From Candidatus Parcubacteria bacterium (GTDB lineage: Bacteria; Patescibacteriota; Patescibacteriia; Patescibacteriales; Patescibacteriaceae): a stretch of DNA of 24,241 bases. This document shows positions 6,296 through 13,992 of this stretch, one piece after another (positions within the stretch are counted from its first letter, which is position 1; every line of letters starts with the position of its first letter). The stretch spans positions 1-24,241 of the forward strand of contig JAEWTE010000043.1 of the NCBI GenBank assembly GCA_023459655.1. Direction: 5' to 3'. The notes beneath the pieces are model-generated. The model saw only the letters and a list, made by a program, of their open reading frames with translations. It did not search any database and was not told the origin of the DNA. The position numbers and the translations under genes are program-made.

Positions 6296-7170
6296 CAATT
6301 AAAAAGCTTGGGTTCATCAATAAATCCAATAGCTGATTTTTTAGCCAGCGGCAAAACATCGTTACTAGATGATACTTTTTTTATATCTTTTTGAGGAAAC
6401 TTACCCTGTAGAGCTAGCTCAACTATTTTTTTAGTTTCTAATGAAAAATCAGCCCCCATAATCCAGCGCAAAAAACCTGAGTCAGTTTTGACTACATCCG
6501 CTAAAGGCCTATCTTTGTGTTTAGAAAAATTAAGATAAGCCTCACCACTTCGCCAATAAAATCTTTTTTCCTCATCAACATAACGATCATCTGGTGCTTC
6601 ACCAATCTGTCGAATAAGCTGGTAATCATATTTGGCTAATTGTTGATCTAAAATTTCAACAGTGGCATGAACATCAGCCAAAGCGCTATGGGCATTGATT
6701 AATTCTTTGCGACAATAATACTTATAAGCCGCCGATAAATCACGCGGCTCCATAGCATGATAAATTATCTTGCTATCAATAATTTGTTTTTTAGTGAAAT
6801 TAAAATCATAGCCTGATCTTAAGAACTCTCGGCGCAACATTGGTAAATCAAAATTAGCTACATTAAAACCACCATAATAACAATCATTAAAAATATCCCA
6901 AACTTCCTGCACCTGATTGCGAAACAAAGGCTTGTCATCTAAATCAGCATTGGTTAATCCATGAATAGCCGTTACTTCACTAGGGATATCAATCTCTGGA
7001 TTAAAAAAGAGATCTTTTTCCAAAACACGGCCATTAGGCATTATCTTAACAAAAGCCAATTCAATAATTCGATCATAGGCTAGGGCCAAACCAGTAGTTT
7101 CCAAATCAAAAATAACTAGCGGTTTATCTAGTTTGGTTATTTCCAAAATGTGTTTAAAGTCAGCCATCAT
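6295..7170 (-). CDS. DnaQ-like 3'-5' exonuclease (DEDDh)
   Basis: 291 residues. The nuclease domain covers about 15-185. Exo I is VIFDLETTG (D22, E24), Exo II is GFNVANFDLPML, and Exo III is HSALADVHAT with the DEDDh histidine. This fold removes nucleotides from 3' ends, either as polymerase proofreading or as a stand-alone repair enzyme. A second region (about 205-265, YLNFSKHKDRPLADVVK ... FLRWIMGADFS) resembles the C-terminal module of exonuclease X-type proteins; the last ~25 residues look disordered. There is no polymerase fusion, so I call it a stand-alone exonuclease, and its exact role is open. Two Met codons stand in tandem at the start. It follows the Cys-repeat gene with a 1-nt overlap and overlaps ruvB by 1 nt after its stop. 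Confidence 0.9.
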   Translation of the reverse strand: MMADFKHILEITKLDKPLVIFDLETTGLALAYDRIIELAFVKIMPNGRVLEKDLFFNPEIDIPSEVTAIHGLTNADLDDKPLFRNQVQEVWDIFNDCYYGGFNVANFDLPMLRREFLRSGYDFNFTKKQIIDSKIIYHAMEPRDLSAAYKYYCRKELINAHSALADVHATVEILDQQLAKYDYQLIRQIGEAPDDRYVDEEKRFYWRSGEAYLNFSKHKDRPLADVVKTDSGFLRWIMGADFSLETKKIVELALQGKFPQKDIKKVSSSNDVLPLAKKSAIGFIDEPKLFN

Positions 7171-8126
7171 TATTTACATTCAACAAACGATTTATTCAAT
7201 TTATTAGCCTCAATAGTAAATTTAGACAAGGCCACCGCTTGGTTTTTATAAAGATCCTTCCTTATTTGACTATTTTGTGATCGATATGCATCTAAAATAG
7301 CTTGACGAATCCCCTTATCATTGGTTGCAAAATAATCACGACGAAAAGTATTGGTTATAGGAGCCATTGTCGAATAATAAGCCGAATTATTTTTTTTAAT
7401 TATCTCCAAATAGCCATTATTATTAACTTGCATCAAATCAAAAATATCTTTTTGACATAAACTCATATTAGCAATTCTTTCTAAATGAGTAGTTTGAATT
7501 GATGAAATTGCCGAACTATCGGAGCAAACCGGAAACATTGATAAAGATCCAATGACACACTGGCCCTTGCAAACATTGATAACGATATCCTTGATAGTCT
7601 GATCAATGACTTTCTTGTCGCCAGTTTTAGTTTTAATTGGAAAAATATGACTATCGACTTTAACTAAAAAATCGCCTTTATTTAACAACCCTGAATTAGT
7701 TATAATATTATCAGTGTTTTTTTTATCATAAGTTTTAGGATCAAAGGCAGTAAAATTAATAAAACAACTGATTTCATCAACACAGGTTGATTTCATTGCT
7801 AAAAAATTCTCATCACATTTACCCCCACAAACATTATTAATAATTGCATCTATTGCCTTATTAACTAACGCTTCTTCAGCATTAATTGTAGTAAATGGTA
7901 ACTGGCTTTTATCCACAATAGTAATAAAATCACCCTTGTTCGCAATTAATTTATTATCAAATAATATAATATCAACAACCGATGGATCATATTGTTTAAT
8001 ATCAAAAACTGTAAAATTAATGGCACAATCGCCTTCAGCCGCATTAACAGCTAGTGGTTGACGGATGGATCGCCAAGCAACTAGGCCAATCATTAATAAT
8101 AAAACACCAAATAATAGTTTTTTCAT
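7170..8126 (-). CDS. Exported protein with two Cys-patterned repeats, function unknown
   Basis: 318 residues from ATG 8126; a TTG two codons upstream is possible. The N-terminus is a signal peptide or membrane anchor (KK then hydrophobic 4-18, likely cleavage near VNA-A). Two tandem repeats of about 80 residues follow. Repeat 1 has Cys 34, 100, 104 and 115; repeat 2 has Cys 121, 186, 190 and 201. Both share INFT.FD, a KGDF strand and a VC.G.C turn. The cysteines lie at nearly identical spacing, which suggests a disulfide-bonded or metal-binding extracellular module. A C-terminal helical region (about 205-318) carries Cys 224 and 317. I do not recognise the family. It has its own predicted promoter inside the end of the upstream gene and overlaps the exonuclease start by 1 nt. 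Confidence 0.85.
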   Translation of the reverse strand: MKKLLFGVLLLMIGLVAWRSIRQPLAVNAAEGDCAINFTVFDIKQYDPSVVDIILFDNKLIANKGDFITIVDKSQLPFTTINAEEALVNKAIDAIINNVCGGKCDENFLAMKSTCVDEISCFINFTAFDPKTYDKKNTDNIITNSGLLNKGDFLVKVDSHIFPIKTKTGDKKVIDQTIKDIVINVCKGQCVIGSLSMFPVCSDSSAISSIQTTHLERIANMSLCQKDIFDLMQVNNNGYLEIIKKNNSAYYSTMAPITNTFRRDYFATNDKGIRQAILDAYRSQNSQIRKDLYKNQAVALSKFTIEANKLNKSFVECK

Positions 8127-8159
8127 AAGCAATTATTTATTTGATAAAATAATTATTTA

Positions 8160-8189
8160 ATTATAGCAAATTTATCTTTTGTCGACCAA
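8160..8189 (-). promoter_or_regulatory. Promoter of the Cys-repeat gene (extended -10)
   Basis: On the minus strand, TTGGTC (8189-8184), an 18-nt spacer and TATAAT (8165-8160), preceded by TGC as an extended -10. It overlaps the last codons and the stop of the upstream gene. The predicted start is near 8153, a leader of about 26 nt. Confidence 0.55.
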
Positions 8190-10476
8190 TTTGCCACAAA
8201 ATAGCCGGCCATAACCAAAAATAAATTATTCCAATATGTAGGCTCCACCACCAGTGGTCCATTAATAAAAGCCAAACAATGGCTAAAAATAAAGGCCAAA
8301 TCAATTTATTTTTTCGCTGAGCTCGCCAAAATAAAATCATCAAACCACCCAGTAACCAAATAAAGCCTAATAAGCCCGTTTCATTAATAATTAATAATAA
8401 CGAGTTATGAACTGGCTGATATAACCAGGCTGGCCCGATAATTTCGGCTTGACCACTCACAAATCCAGTATAATTACCCAGCCCCACCCCTAACCAAGGT
8501 CGCTGTTTAATAATTGACCAGGCTTGGCGATGACCGTCTTGTCGTTCAATTAATGATTTTTGTTCTAAACGAGGCTGAGTGGTTATACGACTACGCCCCA
8601 AATCTTTAAACGGCCAAAACCATAACATTATCCAGGCGATCAATACAAAAAAAGATAATAATAATATTTTACCAATGCGACGATTTTTAAACCAAATAAT
8701 TACCAAACTAGCTAACCAGCCTAAAACAACCGCTAACCAAGCTGCTCGGCTCCAACTAGCCATCATTGCTAACGACCATAAACCAATTAATAACCAATAA
8801 AATAATTTTAATAAATTACTAATCGGACCAATACTAATAATCAGAGCTAATAATATAGCCAAAGACATAATTGCCCCAAAAATATTTGGTTGATCAAAAC
8901 TACCATAAGCCCGAAGCCAACGACCATTAATTTGACCACTCAAATCAATTGATTCAATTACAGCTACCCCTAGATCACCAGGAATATGTTGGGCTAGTCC
9001 TAACCATTTATTAGCTGGAGCCTCTTGAATCACAAATTGGGCCAAACCTAAAATAGCTGGCACAATTAAGCTGATTAAAAATATATTAGCCCAATAGCGT
9101 AGTGGTCGTGGCTGACTAACCAAAATAAAATACCAACCAGCACTCCAAAAAATCAAACGAATCAAATAAAACAAGACCAGTGGCCAAGCAACTTGATTAA
9201 CCAATAATCCGCCAGCACAAATTAACCAAAAACCAACCAACCACCAACTATAAGAAGTTAATCGAACTCGCCAATTAATTATTGGCTTAGCTAGAATAAT
9301 CGCCACAATAACTAAAAATAATAAAATATCACTGGCATAGCAACTAATAGTTCCATACTCCCAAAATTCGCCACCCAAATAGCCTGGCCTGGCTAACCAA
9401 CGGGTTGACCAAGGTAAAAATAAAACTAAACCAATAGTTAACCAGTGGCTCAATTTAAACCAAAAATTAAACAATGGCCAATGATTTAATGGATCAGTCT
9501 TAACAACCTCAACTTCACCTTTTTTAAATTTATTCAATATCTCTAATAACCGATTACGAAAATAACCGCGACGATCAATCACATGCAACTTGATTACCTT
9601 ATTATTGACAACCACTCTTTGATCTAAATTCATTAATTCACGAACGCCAATTGGTAAAAATTTTTGTTGCCAACCAGCTAAACTTTTTTCCCAAATTTTT
9701 GCCTTAAATTTACCCAAATTTGATACTACCGCCGCTAATTTATCAATAACCGTATTATTTCGACTAAAAATACCCGCCCGCCAGTTCGGCAAATAAGTTT
9801 TAAGCCAAGGATTTTGTTTAATAACCTGCTGATAACTAAGACCCTGTTCAACCAATGGTCGTAGATTAGCTAACCAATAAATATAATACCAATCTGGCAG
9901 GCCAGCTTGATCGGGCAACTTAAACTGATCAATTCTTAAATTATCGCTAGACAACCAAAAACTTAAACAAATTTTATCACGCCGATTTTCAATCGTTGGC
10001 CGAAGACCTAATAACTGCAAAATTAGCGCCGCCCAAAAACGACAAAACCACAAACAATTTGGCTTGGTAATAATAAATAAGTCAATATCACCACCAGCTC
10101 TTAAATTATAAGCTCCCATCAAATTAGCCAAGGCAACAAACTGAACGCCTGGTAACCAACGCAACCAATTAGCCACTCGTTGAGCTTTTTTAATCTTAGC
10201 AATCGCCACTGGATAACGCTGTTGCCGACAATCAACAATCGCCGTTTGTCCAGGTAAAAAATAATAACCCCATTTTTCAGCTAATTGACCACTAGTTAAT
10301 AGTCGCTGGACCTCTTGGCGAACCTCTATTAATTCAGCTTTTTGCGGTAAAAACGACCATAACTCCCACTCAGTCAATGGATATTTAAAAATAGAAAAAT
10401 AAGCTATTGTTTGGATAATCGCCGCTTCCAAACTCCAATCGGCCTGCTGTCGTCTTTCTATAAAGCGGCTAACCAT
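8161..10476 (-). CDS. Nucleotidyltransferase-like domain fused to an O-antigen ligase/polymerase (Wzy_C) domain
   Basis: 771 residues in one uninterrupted frame. Residues ~1-315 are soluble: a winged-helix-like start, then ANLMGAYNLRAGGDIDLFII (118-137), a GG-x-D-x-D nucleotidyltransferase site with D130 and D132, and a closing KLHVIDRRGYF segment. Residues ~340-771 hold about ten membrane helices with the WaaL/Wzy_C signatures RAYGSFDQPNIFGA (522-535), ASWSRAAWLA (573-582), a loop with PWLGVGLGNY (660-669) and YQPVHNSLLLIINETGLLG (686-704). That family links or polymerises glycan chains on undecaprenyl or lipid carriers outside the membrane. What the nucleotidyltransferase half modifies is unknown. 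It starts 3 nt after rmuC. Confidence 0.88.
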   Translation of the reverse strand: MVSRFIERRQQADWSLEAAIIQTIAYFSIFKYPLTEWELWSFLPQKAELIEVRQEVQRLLTSGQLAEKWGYYFLPGQTAIVDCRQQRYPVAIAKIKKAQRVANWLRWLPGVQFVALANLMGAYNLRAGGDIDLFIITKPNCLWFCRFWAALILQLLGLRPTIENRRDKICLSFWLSSDNLRIDQFKLPDQAGLPDWYYIYWLANLRPLVEQGLSYQQVIKQNPWLKTYLPNWRAGIFSRNNTVIDKLAAVVSNLGKFKAKIWEKSLAGWQQKFLPIGVRELMNLDQRVVVNNKVIKLHVIDRRGYFRNRLLEILNKFKKGEVEVVKTDPLNHWPLFNFWFKLSHWLTIGLVLFLPWSTRWLARPGYLGGEFWEYGTISCYASDILLFLVIVAIILAKPIINWRVRLTSYSWWLVGFWLICAGGLLVNQVAWPLVLFYLIRLIFWSAGWYFILVSQPRPLRYWANIFLISLIVPAILGLAQFVIQEAPANKWLGLAQHIPGDLGVAVIESIDLSGQINGRWLRAYGSFDQPNIFGAIMSLAILLALIISIGPISNLLKLFYWLLIGLWSLAMMASWSRAAWLAVVLGWLASLVIIWFKNRRIGKILLLSFFVLIAWIMLWFWPFKDLGRSRITTQPRLEQKSLIERQDGHRQAWSIIKQRPWLGVGLGNYTGFVSGQAEIIGPAWLYQPVHNSLLLIINETGLLGFIWLLGGLMILFWRAQRKNKLIWPLFLAIVWLLLMDHWWWSLHIGIIYFWLWPAILWQIGRQKINLL

Positions 10477-10479
10477 AAG

Positions 10480-11553
10480 CTATTCATCATTGGGACGATT
10501 GATAGCAATCGGTTCAACACTAGAGTCTTGACCAGTTATCTTAATAATATCTCGGTCAACTTTTTTAAATTCTTGATAAGCATGATTATAATGATTAACT
10601 ACCGTTCCTAAACCATTACCCAGTTTTCTCAAAAACTCTTCATAGGAAGCTAGGTGACGGCCTAATTTTTCAACATTAACCTTAATAGTTTTAGCATTAT
10701 CTTCAATCTGAAGAGCCTTGAGCCCTTGTAAAACAGTTTGTAAATAAGCCAAAAAACTGGTCGGCGACACAATAATCACATGCTTATCACGAAAAGCATA
10801 TTCAATTAAATCTCTGGTTTCAATTTGAATAGCACCAACCTTATTAACCAATAAGTCATAATAAATAGCCTCAGATGGAATAAACATAAAAGCAAAATCC
10901 ATTGTTCCTTCAGATGGTCGAACATATTTAGCCGTCTCATCAATCCGGTTCTTCAAATCCTGTTTAAAAACTTTTTCTAATTTTAATTTTTGGTCAGCAT
11001 CACTGGTATTTAAAATCTTCTCATAATTTTCTAGTGAAAATTTAGAATCTATCGGAATTACTTTATCGCGAACAAAAACCACTGCGTCAACTATTTCACC
11101 ATTTTTAAACGGATATTGAATTTGAAAAGTGCCTGGTGGTAAAACATTCTTTAAAATTTCTTCTAAAAAATACTCACCCAGCACACCACGTTGTTTTGGG
11201 TTCTTTAAAATGTCTTGTAAATTTTGTAATTGACTAGAAAAACCCAAAATCTGTTTATTACTCGATTGTAATTCAGTTAAATTTTTAGTTACATCACCTA
11301 ATAATCTATTGGATTGATTAGCAATTGATTGAACCGCACTCATGGTGTTTTGATATTGGTTTTGGCTAGCCTGATGGGTCTCTTTTAATTTTTCATCCAA
11401 CAAAATCTTCAATTCATTATTTTGAGTCGCTAATAAATTAATTTTCTCACCCAAAGCAATCATTTTATCACCGCTACCATCTTTTTTGGAAACTACTGTC
11501 CAAACTAAGGCGGCCGCTAATAAAACCAAACCAATAGCTAAAATTATTTCCAT
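10480..11553 (-). CDS. rmuC: DNA recombination protein RmuC
   Basis: 357 residues. RmuC proteins limit inverted-repeat rearrangements and have a restriction-nuclease-like core. Visible: one N-terminal membrane anchor (3-20), a long coiled coil (about 30-115), then the conserved domain with KNPKQRGVLGEYFLEEILK, GEIVDAVVFVRDKVIPIDSKF (the region of the nuclease-like acidic residues), a DETAKYVRPSEGTMDFAFMF segment and IVSPTSFLAYLQTV. The last ~20 residues are variable. It starts 3 nt after the tatD stop and stops 3 nt before the fusion gene. Confidence 0.94.
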   Translation of the reverse strand: MEIILAIGLVLLAAALVWTVVSKKDGSGDKMIALGEKINLLATQNNELKILLDEKLKETHQASQNQYQNTMSAVQSIANQSNRLLGDVTKNLTELQSSNKQILGFSSQLQNLQDILKNPKQRGVLGEYFLEEILKNVLPPGTFQIQYPFKNGEIVDAVVFVRDKVIPIDSKFSLENYEKILNTSDADQKLKLEKVFKQDLKNRIDETAKYVRPSEGTMDFAFMFIPSEAIYYDLLVNKVGAIQIETRDLIEYAFRDKHVIIVSPTSFLAYLQTVLQGLKALQIEDNAKTIKVNVEKLGRHLASYEEFLRKLGNGLGTVVNHYNHAYQEFKKVDRDIIKITGQDSSVEPIAINRPNDE

Positions 11554-11556
11554 ATT

Positions 11557-12408
11557 CTACCAATTAATATTAAATAAAAGCCGAGCATTATCGGTAGTCG
11601 TCTCCGCTACTCGGGCTAATGTCCAGTTTTTAATCTGAGCAATTCGTTCGGCAGCTAAACTAACTAAGCCTGGCTCATTGCGCTGACCACGAAATGGTAC
11701 TGGAGTTAAAAATGGACAATCAGTTTCAATTAAAAATTTATCGGCCGGTATTTTTTTAATTAAATGATCCCAATCATGACAAAAAGTAATCAACCCATTA
11801 AAAGAAATCAATAAACCAATATTAAAATATTCACTGGCCAAGCTTTCATTGCCCGAAAAACAATGAACCACTCCCCACGGTCGACCAGCTGGCAAAACCT
11901 GCCGATATTCACGACGAAAATCTTTTAATGTTGATAATAAATCATTGTGTGCATCACGACAATGCAATAAAACTGGCAATTCATGTTTAGCCGCTAAAAT
12001 TAATTGTTGGCTAAAAACTTGTTGCTGTTTATCTTTAATCTGTTGCGGACTAGCCTCAAATTCTTGTAAATGATAATAATCCAGGCCAATTTCGCCAATC
12101 GCTACTACCTTACTAAAATCAGCTAATTTACCATAGGCCTCTGGATCAAATTCTTCACCTTGACTGACAAAATCATAATCATCGCCTTGTACCCGAGCCG
12201 AAAACAACTGAGTCGGATGAAGACCAACTGCCACCCAAACACCTTGTTCATAGCGATTAGCGTAATCAATCGCTCGTCGAGATGTTTTTGATTCAGAACC
12301 AACTAAAATCATGCCGACCCCAGCTTCCAGTGATCGCTTGATTACGATATCACCATCTTCTTTAAAGGCATTAAAATTAACATGGGCGTGAGTATCGATT
12401 AGACGCAT
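11557..12408 (-). CDS. tatD: TatD-family metal-dependent hydrolase (DNase)
   Basis: 283 residues, a TIM-barrel amidohydrolase-fold DNase. Metal ligands are visible in order: DTHAHVNF near the start, GEIGLDYY with the bridging Glu, VLLHCRDA, VVHCFSG and IETDCPFLTPVPFRGQ. It is slightly longer than the usual ~260, mainly through an insertion with ARVQGDDYDFVSQGEEFD after residue 70. The family is linked to DNA repair and 3'-end digestion. It is the first gene of the minus-strand train tatD-rmuC-fusion-Cys-repeat-exonuclease-ruvB-queA, with a promoter at 12472-12444. Confidence 0.95.
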   Translation of the reverse strand: MRLIDTHAHVNFNAFKEDGDIVIKRSLEAGVGMILVGSESKTSRRAIDYANRYEQGVWVAVGLHPTQLFSARVQGDDYDFVSQGEEFDPEAYGKLADFSKVVAIGEIGLDYYHLQEFEASPQQIKDKQQQVFSQQLILAAKHELPVLLHCRDAHNDLLSTLKDFRREYRQVLPAGRPWGVVHCFSGNESLASEYFNIGLLISFNGLITFCHDWDHLIKKIPADKFLIETDCPFLTPVPFRGQRNEPGLVSLAAERIAQIKNWTLARVAETTTDNARLLFNINW

Positions 12409-12443
12409 ATTTAGACATCAAAAATGAAAAACTGACTACCTTC

Positions 12444-12472
12444 AATCTATCACAACTACGCCACTTAGTCCA
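12444..12472 (-). promoter_or_regulatory. Promoter of the tatD gene train
   Basis: On the minus strand, TGGACT (12472-12467), a 17-nt spacer and TAGATT (12449-12444), preceded by TGA as an extended -10. Both hexamers match consensus at 4 of 6. The predicted start is near 12437, giving a leader of about 29 nt. Confidence 0.5.
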
Positions 12473-12502
12473 CAGCTTTTCACTAGTAAAACAAGCCTAC
12501 CC

Positions 12503-12531
12503 TTGACAGACTCAGCAATTAATGATAAACA
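12503..12531 (+). promoter_or_regulatory. Promoter of the small isolated gene
   Basis: A perfect -35 TTGACA (12503-12508), a 17-nt spacer and TAAACA (12526-12531), with TGA just upstream as an extended -10. It is divergent from the tatD promoter with 30 nt between the two -35 boxes. Confidence 0.65.
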
Positions 12532-12536
12532 CAAAG

Positions 12537-12553
12537 AGTTCCATAATGGGACT
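12537..12553 (+). promoter_or_regulatory. 5' mRNA hairpin of the small gene
   Basis: AGTTCC (12537-12542) pairs with GGGACT (12548-12553) over a 5-nt loop, with one G-U pair. It lies at the predicted transcript start. A hairpin at the very 5' end is a known way to stabilise mRNA, which would fit strong expression. Confidence 0.4.
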
Positions 12554-12576
12554 AAAAAAATATGGAGGAAATCCAA

Positions 12577-12822
12577 ATGAGCAGTGCTATTTTTGGAGTT
12601 GAAACAGGAGAAGACCTACACATTGTGGCCACAACCGCCAATTCACTTGAAGAAATTAATCAATTTCTTCAACACCCCCAGTGTTTGGAAAAAACACACC
12701 AAATGCTGCTGGCTAAAGCTCACCTGATGCCAAAAGATGAGCTGAGAGGAGCCGTTACTAAACCGGATAATTTTCATCCAAGCATCGTAACGATAGCTCA
12801 AAAAAAATTAAACAACCCCTAA
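12577..12822 (+). CDS. Small protein of unknown function with a strong Shine-Dalgarno
   Basis: 81 residues from ATG 12577. GGAGGA at 12564-12569 sits 7 nt before this ATG, so the in-frame ATG at 12562 (inside the Shine-Dalgarno) is not the start. No other gene in the window has such a site. The protein is soluble: a short strand-like N-terminus (AIFGVETGEDLHIVATT), a helix (SLEEINQFLQHPQ), a second helix (CLEKTHQMLLAKAHL) and a basic tail. No signal peptide or membrane segment. I do not recognise a family. It is a single-gene unit with its own promoter, 5' hairpin and terminator, and uses more CTG and GAG codons than its neighbours. Strong expression or recent acquisition are both possible. 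Confidence 0.82.
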   Translation: MSSAIFGVETGEDLHIVATTANSLEEINQFLQHPQCLEKTHQMLLAKAHLMPKDELRGAVTKPDNFHPSIVTIAQKKLNNP

Positions 12823-12828
12823 AAAAAC

Positions 12829-12866
12829 AAGGCGCGACCCCAACCGGACGCGCCTTTTAAATTTTT
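12829..12866. terminator. Bidirectional rho-independent terminator
   Basis: AAGGCGCG (12829-12836) pairs with CGCGCCTT (12849-12856) over a 12-nt loop. On the plus strand TTTT then ATTTTT follow. On the minus strand the stem is followed by TTGTTTTTTT. It ends both the small gene and the convergent metG-cvpA-tsaC unit. Confidence 0.88.
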
Positions 12867-12871
12867 ATAAA

Positions 12872-13456
12872 TTATCTAATTATCTTAATGTCAGCCAAAT
12901 TATGACCATCAACAATCTGCGACGGCTCATTATTTAATTCTCCAGCATCAATTACCAAGTCAGGCGTTTGATTAATAAAATATCGCTCAACCGCCATTAA
13001 GTTAATAACCGATGGTTGACCAGCCAGATTAGCACTAGTTGAAATAATTGGTTGATCAACTAAGGTGATTAACTTATTAAGCCAATTGTGCAGTGGCCAG
13101 CGCAAAGCAATCGTTGACAAGCCACCAGTCACTACCGCTGATAATTTATTAAGACCGGGTAAAACAACCGTAACTGGTCCTGGCCAAATTGATAATAAAT
13201 ACGCTTTAGTCTTGGCATCAATATCAGCTAAATCTTGAGCCATTTTTAATCCATTAACTAAACAAATCAGTGGCTTATTGGTCGGCCGACCCTTGATGGC
13301 AAAAATTTTGCGCACCGCCTGTTCATTATTAGCTAAACAACTAAGTCCATAAATTGTATCAGTTGGTAATAATAATGTCTGTCCAGCTAATAAAGCTAGC
13401 TTTGCTTCAATTAAACCTTCATCTGAATTAATGGACGGGAGTTTAATAATTGACAT
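12872..13456 (-). CDS. tsaC: L-threonylcarbamoyladenylate synthase (YrdC/Sua5 domain)
   Basis: 194 residues, the single-domain TsaC form without the Sua5 extension. It makes threonylcarbamoyl-AMP from threonine, bicarbonate and ATP for t6A37 of tRNA; TsaE of the same pathway lies at 1316-1768. Landmarks: LLLPTDTIYGLSC (about 29-41), KGRPTNKPLICLV (about 55-67), SIWPGPVTVVLP, ALRWPLHNW and IISTSANLAG. It starts 3 nt after cvpA and is the last gene of the metG-cvpA-tsaC unit, ahead of the shared terminator. Confidence 0.95.
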   Translation of the reverse strand: MSIIKLPSINSDEGLIEAKLALLAGQTLLLPTDTIYGLSCLANNEQAVRKIFAIKGRPTNKPLICLVNGLKMAQDLADIDAKTKAYLLSIWPGPVTVVLPGLNKLSAVVTGGLSTIALRWPLHNWLNKLITLVDQPIISTSANLAGQPSVINLMAVERYFINQTPDLVIDAGELNNEPSQIVDGHNLADIKIIR

Positions 13457-13459
13457 AAC

Positions 13460-13975
13460 TTACCACAACGCCTGCATTTGTTTTAAAACTAGCGGCAGTA
13501 ACGGCCATAATATTTTCCCAATAGTCATTAAATAAGGAGCAATCATTGAAGAGCTCAATTGCTGGCCTAATCCAGTACTGGCTGGTAAATAACGACTCAG
13601 GAAAAACAAAATTAATGACCAGGATAGAGCTGATTCTAATAAACTCAAAATACCCCCCAGTAAACGATTAACTCCCTTTAATAAAGGAATTATCGTAATT
13701 GCTTCCAAAAAATGACCCAACAAGGTGAATAACCAAGCAATTAAATTACTAGCCAAAAAAAACAAAACAACAAAAATAATAATCTTATTAACCAACCAAG
13801 ATTCACTAAATCGTTGCGCTAACCAATCAAAAATTACCAAATAATAGTGGCTAGCCAACCAAGCTCCAATAATTAAACCAACCAGTGAGCCAAGCACCTT
13901 AAACAATCCGCGACGCCAACCATTAAATAAAGCTAGCCCTAGAATAATAAAGAAAAAAATGTCAACGGCTAACAT
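13460..13975 (-). CDS. cvpA: CvpA-family membrane protein
   Basis: 171 residues from ATG 13975; a TTG two codons upstream is also in frame. Four hydrophobic segments (about 2-18, 25-42, 60-85 and 100-125) and the family's start pattern LAVDIFFFIILGLALFNGWRRG with a Gly/Arg turn after helix 1. CvpA proteins are inner-membrane proteins linked to colicin V export and envelope function; the mechanism is not settled. It lies between metG and tsaC, 17 nt after metG. Confidence 0.85.
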   Translation of the reverse strand: MLAVDIFFFIILGLALFNGWRRGLFKVLGSLVGLIIGAWLASHYYLVIFDWLAQRFSESWLVNKIIIFVVLFFLASNLIAWLFTLLGHFLEAITIIPLLKGVNRLLGGILSLLESALSWSLILFFLSRYLPASTGLGQQLSSSMIAPYLMTIGKILWPLLPLVLKQMQALW

Positions 13976-13992
13976 AAGCAAATAATTTAATT

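Noticed and set aside
12562..12576. ATG 12562 as start of the small gene
   Set aside because: The Shine-Dalgarno GGAGGA directly follows this ATG and serves ATG 12577.
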